In this document: piece by piece, positions 56,356 to 64,000 of the stretch
Numbering within the stretch: the stretch's first letter is position 1
Layout of the letters: every line of letters starts with the position of its first letter
DNA from: Astropecten irregularis
Taxonomy: Eukaryota; Echinodermata; Asteroidea; Paxillosida; Astropectinidae
Reading direction: 5' to 3'
DNA: 64,000 bases
NCBI GenBank assembly: GCA_963971285.1
Contig: OZ020248.1
Span: forward strand, 22,465,873-22,529,872
The notes under the pieces: model-generated
Told to the model about the DNA's origin: nothing
Seen by the model: the letters and a program-made list of their open reading frames with translations, nothing else
Databases searched by the model: none
Translations under genes and position numbers: made by a program

Positions 56356-57028
56356 TGTATGAATTCAAATTTGGTACACAGTGGTTGGGCTGCTTAACAT
56401 TCAATCAATGGGGTTTGGGTTCAGATCCTGTCAGTGGGGCTCACAGGCATGCTACAGGTTTGCAAATGATAGATTTGATGCAGGTGGGGTGACATGAGAT
56501 TGTTGCACAGTGGTTGGGCTGCTTAACATTCAATCACTGGGGTTTGGGTTCAGATCCTGTCATTGGGGTTCATATGCATGATGTACATGGGATGACCAGG
56601 TTTGATTCATGTAGAGTGATATAAGATACCCGGCCACTGTGCCAGTGGTCCAGTGAGTCTAACGTCTGTATGTCCTTTAAACTGTGTGCATCATAAACAG
56701 GTGCACCGTGTACTTAAGATACATGTTGTCTTTTACATTCTGTTTTTGGTTGAAATGTTTGAACATCTGTCGGTGGGTTTTGAGTTCATATCCTGTTCTT
56801 TAACTTGTTCGTTTAGAACCGTTTGTGTCATTCATGGATAACTACATTTTTTAATTTTGCAAACCAGCCACTTACAAGTCAATATTACTGGCTAAAGTGT
56901 TGTTTTTTCTTCCTTTAATTCTAATTTTTTTTCAAGCAGTTTTCAGACTGACATATATTGCTCTTCAACCCATGAAGTAAGGTTTGAAATATCCTGAGAA
57001 TTTGTCCAGGAGTTAGCGACAGCATGAG

Positions 57029-57232
57029 GCCTTTTCACACGACTCTAAGAAAACTCTCAACCATTGAGAAATTCTCTCATGGGTCTGGACCTCAGTCAAA
57101 ATCTCTCAAGGATTCACCAGGGACGTCGGTCACTCTCAAGCATTGGTGTCCTTTCACACGATGACACTTTTTGTAAGATTTTGCAACCATGAGAGAATTT
57201 TTCAATCGTTGAGTGTGGTTTGAAAAGTCCTT
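57029..57232. mobile_element. CTTTTCACACGA/CTCTCAA repeat, fuller copy
   Basis: GGCCTTTTCACACGA at the left pairs with a worn complement at the right. The interior (GGTCACTCTCAAGCATTGGT, CTTTCACACGATGACACTTT) is shared with 52308. Confidence 0.78.
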
Positions 57233-57703
57233 TAGAATCTCAATTCTGTCTTAAATTTGTTAAGAGTGTCCAGGCAAATTTAGTGAATAAAGACAGGACT
57301 TAATTGGTGGGGACTACGATTTCCATTAGGGGAGCGCCCTCTTGTGGTGGTTATGGTGAAGGTGGGGGAACAACAGGGGCACCCCAGCTAGAGGACTTCG
57401 TGCTCTGAAAGCTTCCACCCATCACTTTCCTCACTCCTTCCGCAAATTTATTTTTAAGTTTGAGTTGTCCTATTTTTAAAACGGTCACTTCTGTTTTAAT
57501 GCGTACACATATGCACACGTATAGTTGTCCAACACACTATGCACAAGTTAAAAGTATGACTCAGATAATCAGGTTTTATAATTTGACGGGGAAAAGCTTA
57601 TTTAAGAAAAAAAAATCATCAATTTACCAGGTACCTGGTCGTGTGTATCGGATTTGGTATGTTATAATTGATTGCATTGGACTGGCGTTACTCGTCAATT
57701 TAA

Positions 57704-58070
57704 AGGTTGTATCATACTTTGGTAGCATACCGAAAACAGAAATCTTCACAGATTTAATACCTATAACTTTACAGGGTATAAAGATGGTGTTGGTAGAAAC
57801 ATACCATTCAAATTATTCTGCCTGAAATGCTGTATTTATGAAGAAAATAGTCAAACCAATGACCAAAAAAACAATTTCGATCTTTGGAAGATTAAAAATC
57901 CTGTGAAAAGATTTTTAAAATACTGTGGGTGTTTTGCACTGTTTGCTCAAGAAGTGGGCACCGTATGGGACTGGGGATTTCACAGATGACTGTTACTGTA
58001 TCTTCCTTGATATTTTTGCTCATGAATCTGCATTTCTTTGACGATTAAAGGCCAAATTATGATATTACCT
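57704..58070. mobile_element. TTAA-family MITE, full-length, older
   Basis: TTAA flanks at 57700 and 58071. The interior belongs to the diverged subfamily also seen at 10204. Confidence 0.88.
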
Positions 58071-58674
58071 TTAAGCTATCAAGGTCATTAGCCGTGGGTG
58101 AGTGGGTGTTTATACAACCAACATCTCTGCTCCATCTTACCTACAGTGTAATGACCAAATGTCTAGTTTATAGTCATGTTTTGTTTTCATCCCTAGACAT
58201 ATTTTACCATCAGCAAATTTGATTTGATCTGCGTCAAAGTTTGATGTTTTTTACAGACATAGGAAAGAAAATGAAGACATTATCATAACTGCAGCAGATG
58301 CCAGATGTATATAAATACACACAGATTGAAACGATCCAATAGCATTCCTGACAATTTCAGAATAAAATTCCACTCTCGGATGTTTTTTTGGAGATTGTTG
58401 ACGACATTTCAGTACCGGCTTTGCTATTTCGGTAGGGATTTGTACAGAGCATTCCGTTTGAATTTTTAGATTCTTAGCCTCACTTACAAGCTGTTGTAAT
58501 CTTCAGCGAAGATTGGAGTTTGATTTAGCTATGGGCAATGTCTTCCTACATAATCCAGCTGTTTACTTCTAGGGATGATCCAACCGGTGATTCACTGGAG
58601 GGGAACAATCTTGGGTAGGAGGATTTCTTCAGGTTTTTAAAAATAGGATTTGAAGCTTTCAAAGGTGGAAGTAA

Positions 58675-58920
58675 CATAAGAAAGGAAGGTTTGCGGAGAC
58701 ACTGTGTAATTTCTTTTCTAGAATTGTGGTTCTGAAAAGAACCGGTGAGAAGTAGTCTCGACGTTCTTCTGGCTAGTATATGCTGGCCATCCTCACTCTC
58801 TCCTGAGGATGGCCAGAGTACACTGGCCGGAACGTCGAGACTATTTCTCACCGGTTCTTTTCAGAACCACAATTCTAGAAAAGAAATACATGGTGTCTCC
58901 GCAAACCTTCCTTTCTTATG
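58675..58920. mobile_element. 246-bp near-perfect hairpin with histone-type stem-loops
   Basis: The arms are about 115 bp, from CATAAGAAAGGAAGGTTTGC to its complement, with a loop near 58797. Each arm contains GGTTCTTTTCAGAACC (58728-58743 on -, 58853-58868 on +). Confidence 0.9.
58853..58886 (+). terminator. Histone-like 3' stem-loop within hairpin
   Basis: GGTTCT-TTTC-AGAACC is followed by ACAA and then AGAAAAGAAA (58877-58886). Relative to 50593, stem pair three is T-A instead of C-G, so pairing is kept. No histone ORF is near. Confidence 0.55.
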
Positions 58921-58980
58921 TTTCTTTTTGTTTAGTTTGTCCAAGTCGTTTCGCCAAGGGAGAGAGCATTATGATTGTTT

Positions 58981-59273
58981 TATGCTTGGAGTTGGGAGGG
59001 CCTACCGTTTCGATCCCAGGATCGAAATGGTAGGCCCTCGTGTATGAGCATTTTATATATTTAATAGGCATTTTGGCTGATGAGCAGTTTGCAGCAGTTA
59101 GTTACTTGTATTCATTTTTCTTTCTAGAGTAAGAGTTTGAGAAAGATCCTGCTAGGATCCTGCTAGGATTCTGCTAAGATAGAAATGTTAGGCTCTTCCA
59201 ACTCCAAGCATTATTATAAATTCCACATCTTTATTTTGGCTGATGAGCAGTTTGCAGCAGTTTATTACTTGTA
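58981..59273. mobile_element. Two Penelope-like foldback remnants in tandem
   Basis: Copy one (58981-59110) has collapsed arms (TTTCGATCCCAGGATCGAAA). Copy two (59143-59273) has three partly repeated CCTGCTAGGAT units. Both end with TTTTGGCTGATGAGCAGTTT. Confidence 0.75.
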
Positions 59274-60539
59274 TTTTAAAATAGAATATTGACATTTTTA
59301 TTCATCCTGCTGAATGGCTTCTGCAACCTACTAGACAAGTTGAACTTGTCAACTTGTTATTTGGTACCCTTCAATCTCAAAAATTTAAACTGCATTAAAA
59401 TTATTTGAGGTTAAGTTTTACGGTACAACAATAACAGTGCACCCTGACATTATAGTGTTGACGCATGCAAGTGTTTCTAGCCACAAGTCTGAAAAATGTC
59501 ATGGGGTATACACAGTCTACCAGCATTGGTAAATTAGCAATGCACTTTTGCTGTAATAAATCTAATTAAAACTATGTTAAAGGGCTTGAGGGGTAAATTC
59601 GGGTAGTTCTTTCAGCTAAGCCTAATTCAGAAGCCCGAAGGTGAGAACTCACACCAAGTTCTTGAAACAAATACCGGCCCGCAAGGCTAAGAGAAAGTGT
59701 AGTGGCTTCTTCAAGTTCAGGTTCTGCGTTGATTTCACAGGCAAACGTCATGAATGGACGTCATAATACAGACTGATTAGTTTACATGTCGCACGGAGTC
59801 CACAGTGAAGGCCTTTAAACAAGCAATAAATATTTCAAATTCATTCTTCTTAGACCCATCAATTTATCTTCGTTGAATTGCCCCGAGTGCACGCAGTCAA
59901 TAAAAAACAACGTCTAGTATCTTGACTCGTAAACACAATCGTCAATAGGGGATTTGAAAAGTTCAGTCTGTGGATTCAGATGCGGTTTTCACTGACTCCT
60001 TTGAAATTTTTTCCCCAAAGGCAGTAGGCGGTTTTTTTTCCCCCAAAGGATCCGAAATGGCATTTCAAAAGTAGAAACTGCTGTGTATTTTACAACAATC
60101 AGGGAAACTGTTGAGTTGAATACATGCAAACGTTAATACTTGTAAATGGTAAAAAGCAAGGGCAAAGTCAACATCAATTAGAATTAGAGGAATGGAATAC
60201 GTGAGATTTACTATAGGGACTTCAAGGACTTGTATAGCTTCTGGGTAGCTTTTGACAGAATGAATATTTTATACAAGCGGGATTGGAGCCACGATCGAAA
60301 ATGCAGCACTTCTGGAGTACTTTGTTTTTGTGGAGTTAACTAATGGGGGCTTGAGGGAATTCTCTGTGCTCTGTCGCTCCCGGGGGCACAAAGATCCCGC
60401 ACATGACGTAGATGCGCTCATCAACATAAGTAGAGATTTATACATGTATGTAAAAAGCAGGGATTTTGAACCAAATGGCTTTTTAACCAGCACCCAGCGC
60501 ATATCCAAATGCACAGGAGTACATGTAATACACTCCCGG

Positions 60540-60778
60540 GGCCAATTTCATGGAGCTGTTAAGCACAAAAATATTGCTTAGCACAAAATGCCTCGCTCAA
60601 TAAAACAAACCACAATTAAAAACTCCATTTGATATTCATGGTCAGCGAACAACAGCCAAAGAACAATCACAAGTGACACACTACACTGGAAATTTGGTTG
60701 TTAATCCTGTTTTTATTAAGACAGATATTTCGTGGTTAGCACATTTTTGTGCTAAGCAGGGCCATGGAGATGGCTCCT
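60540..60778. mobile_element. GGGGCCAATTTCAT MITE
   Basis: This copy is full length with the left end GGGGCCAATTTCATGGAGCT and a worn right end GGCCATGGAGATGGCTCC. Confidence 0.88.
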
Positions 60779-61496
60779 CAACAGCAAATGTGTTTTGTAA
60801 CGAGATGTCGTTATCAAATTTCTTGTACTAAAAATTCAAATTTTACCTTTTTTTAAAATCAATACTATCAATACAAAAATGGCCGCCTGTCACTCATACA
60901 GTTGTTCAGCAACAGAACTAGCTGTTGTAGGGAAATTTTGGAGAAATATTTTGACACAAGTTTTTTTTTCTGATGATGTCATCAGAGAATGTTGCCATGG
61001 CAACACACTAGAGTGAGGCCATGGCAACACACTAGAGTGAGGACGTTCATTTTAATCTGCTAGCTTTTATGAAAGCATTCATAAATTAGTTGTCTTGGAA
61101 TGACTTGCAAATCTTTTGACCTTGCAACCAACTTGCCTCTCTCAAATTTAACAATTTGCTGAAAGGAAGTATGTTAATTGATACTCTTTATCATAAAACG
61201 TACATTACCACAAGGACAAAATGGCTTTAGAAGAAGTTGATAAGTTATCAAGAATGTTCATTGTTATCATTTAATTGTAAGAACCACATTTTGTTTGGTC
61301 AGCTGTTGAATTTGAATTGAGCACCATTCGGAACATTCTGTTTGAATTTGAAAATTGCAATATGTTAGTGCAACGACAGCTTGGTCTTATTGAGCGCTGG
61401 CAGAATTGAGTTTGACTTGTCACAAATTTGAGGTCTCTATAAATGACTATCTCTTGTTTGGGGGTCCGATTTCAACATTTCAAATCTAGGCCTTGT

Positions 61497-61517
61497 CCCC
61501 CCCCCCCCCCCCCCCCC
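61497..61517. repeat. C(21) homopolymer
   Basis: Twenty-one uninterrupted C residues; a G-quadruplex is possible on the minus strand. Run length is prone to assembly error. Confidence 0.9.
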
Positions 61518-61721
61518 GCCGGAAACAACATGTGGCCCAAGCTGTTTCCTTAAATCTGTCTGCGTGATCGTTGTCGATGGTTGTCGCCAGTCCCACACAG
61601 CTTGTTTTTGTCACTCTGAAGCCCTCCTGGATCATTTGCAGGACTTATCGCCTCCCACCAGTCATAATCCCTTTATCACCGGTTTGACATTTGCTCCGGT
61701 GTTCATTGTAGGCCTATACAG

Positions 61722-61956
61722 AGGCCATGGAGCTGCTAAGCATACAAAATTGGCTTAGCACTAAAATGTCTTGCCCAATATTAAAACAAACCATCATTAC
61801 AAATTTGATATTCATGGTCAGAGAACAACAACCAAAGAACAATCACAATTGATACACAGCACATGGAAATTTGGTTGTTAAACCTGTTTTTATTATAAGA
61901 CAGAAATTTCATGGTTAGCAATTTGTTGTGCTAAGCAGGGCCGTGAAAGTGGCCCC
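61722..61956. mobile_element. GGGGCCAATTTCAT MITE
   Basis: The interior matches the family throughout; the left end is shortened to GAGGCCATGGAGCTG and the right end is GTGAAAGTGGCCCC. Confidence 0.85.
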
Positions 61957-62128
61957 ATGCATCTCAGTGATATGTGAGGTAGAGGGATCAGGCAGGGCCT
62001 CACTCCGCACGTGGTTAAATGGGACTTCTGATATGTCTTGAGGGCAGCCTTTGTCCCGTAGACAAATATTGTGCTTCTTGGTAGATTGGGCAAGTTGGTG
62101 GAGAGAGTTTTCTGATGTCCTTTTGCTT

Positions 62129-62502
62129 TAAAAGATCAAAAATAAAAGAGAAAAGACTTAAGAAATACTGTGGCTGTTTTTCCACTGTTTTCTAAAAAAG
62201 TGTGCACCGTATGGGTCTGAAATTTTTACAGATGACTGTTACTGTATCTTCCTTAATATTTTTGCCCATGAATCTGTATTTCTTTGACAAAAACCAAAGT
62301 ATGATATTACCTTAATCTCTGGGTGAGATCAAAACTGGATAGATTTGAAAATATCGTGAGTGTTTTTCTCTGTTTTTCTCAAGAAGTGGGCACTGTATGG
62401 GACTGGTTATTTCACAGATGACTGTTACTGTATCGTTCTTGATTTGTTTGCCCACGAATATGCATTCCTTTGGCAAAAACCAAAGTATGATATTACCTTG
62501 AA
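62129..62502. mobile_element. Two tandem right-half TTAA-family fragments
   Basis: Two right halves of the MITE lie head to tail. Each ends AAAACCAAAGTATGATATTA, near 62311 and 62502. They belong to different subfamilies, so this is not a simple recent duplication. Confidence 0.75.
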
Positions 62503-63045
62503 AACCTCCTGTGAAAAGCAGTTAGGCCTTGCTACCCCTGTTACTTATGCTATCATTTCACAACCACCTCTGACACAAGTTTGTAGATTGACATGATGGT
62601 CTGTGCCAGTGTGTACTCCGTACCTATATTACCTATTCCCAGAGCAGGAAAACCCAGATTAAGTTCCGTATCAAGCTTGATAATCCGTTCGGAGGGAGGG
62701 GAATTTGAAGGTGTCTCTGTATTGTGTTCTCAGCAAATTAGGCTTCCTGTGTCACACAGCCGAGGTTTGGAAAAGAGCCCAGGAATACTTCTATCTCACA
62801 GCAACTAAAAATGACTTCAGTTGGATCAGGCGCCTCGACTCCCAGTACATAGGTCGATTATTACACAATAGACCTTACTTTTGTCCTGTCACTGCCCAAG
62901 TTTTGGCTGTCCTGAGAATGGGGGAAACTGGGAGAGCGGACAATGCACAACAAAAACAAACAATCAGCATTTGTTTAAAACATTAAACAAAGGTGACGGA
63001 AATGTGACTTGCGTATTTACTCAAAACAAAACAAACCAGTATTAA

Positions 63046-63547
63046 AGGTACTATCATACTTTGGTAGGAAACCAAAACAGACATGCTCACAGATTTACTT
63101 ACAGGGTATAAAGATAGACCTGGGGCCGATTTCACTAATGCTTTGTGATCATTGCTAAAGCACCAATCCATCACTAAATGGAGAATCGATCGCAAGGTAC
63201 TCATATCATTGGTGATAGCAATGATCGCAAAATACAATTTTAGTGAAATCGGCCCCAGGTACAAACATACCGTTAAAAATGTTCTGCCTGAAATGCTGTA
63301 TTTTTCTAGAAATAAGTCAAATAAAATACCGAAATCAGTTTTGATCTCTGAGACCAAGTCCTCACAATTACAAATACATGTACCTCACAATTTTCGCATA
63401 ACAATTGCAACAATTGTTCACTGTTTTCTATAAACTGTTTCCAATGATCAATTGAGCTGAAAATTTCACAGGTTTATTCCGTGACAAATCAAATTATGAA
63501 CAGACCGCAGCTGTTCTATCAACTTTACCAAAGTATGATAGTACCTT
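63046..63547. mobile_element. TTAA-family MITE carrying a nested foldback
   Basis: TTAA lies at 63042; the right end is ACCAAAGTATGATAGTACCT with TTAA at 63548. A CWG-flanked palindromic element (63123-63255) interrupts its interior. The remaining interior resembles the 19650 variant. Confidence 0.85.
63123..63255. mobile_element. GGGSCC-end foldback nested in TTAA MITE
   Basis: The ends are GGGCCGATTTCACTAATG and its near-complement, with CTG before and CAG after. It sits inside the 63046 element. Confidence 0.9.
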
Positions 63548-64000
63548 TTAAGAGGATGCGTTTAATAGAAAGTTGGCGAAAATGGTTGAGCTTTGTCACA
63601 CGTACTGTCTGTCAAGTGTCAGCAAGATTGAACGTTTTGCAACATCTGGCTGTCCATACCTACTAGAGAGGGTTGATTTGATAAATCAGTCAAAAAAACA
63701 AACTTTTATTGCTCACTTGAGAGGTCTAAATCACATGCCATCTCAGGGGATTTTAGTCAGAAAAAAAGAGAGTCCTTATTTGTACTTAGAATCAACAGAT
63801 GTAATCAATCAAACCGAATCATGTATTTCAAATTGCAAGAATGTAAGACATGCTACTTTTGACATTTTGGGTATTTCTTTGTGCTATGTGTTTTGCCCAA
63901 AATGGCATTGATATAAGGTTCTTATTAGACCAAAAACATGTTAAATACTAATACTTATTGTAGTAGTAGAGCAAAGTTAGTATTTAAAAGGGTCATAGTT

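Larger units (their letters stand above)
55666..64000 (+). other. Start of intron 9, no PH exon found
   Basis: After the phase-1 donor at 55665 I searched for a segment encoding the PH core (a VKTWKRRWF-like motif) and found none. The stretch holds MITEs, a long hairpin at 58675 and a nested insertion at 63046. The 56360-57028, 59275-60537, 60780-61496 and 62510-63040 stretches show nothing recognised. Confidence 0.7.

Noticed and set aside
62705-62986. ORF with VWKRAQEYFYLTATKND, superficially like the PH-domain WKRRWF motif
   Set aside because: The following residues do not match the PH core, there is no phase-1 acceptor at a suitable place, and flanks look intronic.
63573-63911. 112-codon ORF at the window end
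   Set aside because: It follows directly on a MITE, resembles no known protein, and its codon use is AT-driven; it could be a transposon remnant but nothing supports that.

Overview
The window is eukaryotic (metazoan) genomic DNA. It carries the 5' two thirds of one gene on the + strand, a cytohesin (Sec7-domain Arf guanine-nucleotide exchange factor). Nine coding exons run from 5217 to 55665. All have consensus GT/AG borders and the reading phase closes at every junction, giving 284 complete codons plus one base. The predicted protein has an N-terminal coiled coil, the conserved linker, a complete Sec7 domain with its catalytic glutamate, and the first residues of the PH domain. The rest of the PH domain and the polybasic C-terminus must lie beyond 64000. 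The introns are very large for a gene of about 1.2 kb of coding sequence.

The organism is probably a marine invertebrate deuterostome, most likely an echinoderm (a sea star would fit). This is inferred from the protein, the density of small foldback transposons, and the frequent TACATGTA and TAGGCCTA words. It is not proven. No bacterial, viral or organellar gene was seen.

Layout: 1-4400 is 5' flank packed with MITEs. About 4480-5216 is the main promoter and 5' UTR. Introns 1-8 and the start of intron 9 hold almost all the remaining DNA. At least twenty families of short repeats are visible: TTAA-flanked MITEs; several families sharing GGGSCCRATTTCAY ends next to CAG/CTG; hAT-type elements with 8-bp duplications; a 5-bp-duplication family; TTA-flanked elements; tRNA-derived SINEs; Penelope-like foldbacks; and minisatellites. 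Several insertions are nested, so relative ages can be read and some target duplications are confirmed by related empty sites.

Between the repeats are islands of unique, GC-richer DNA. The strongest (about 21540-22055) has a CCAAT box, a GC box and a short exon opening with a good ATG, and its donor is in phase with exon 3. It is a likely second promoter giving a cytohesin with a different N-terminus. A second island (31620-32270) contains a 39-nt in-frame candidate cassette exon on + and signal-peptide-like ORFs with a strong donor on -. A third oddity is a repeat carrying histone-type 3' stem-loops in which two copies differ by a compensatory base pair. I found no gene cluster, CRISPR array or defence system. 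The most interesting material is regulatory or alternative-exon candidates and the transposon biology.
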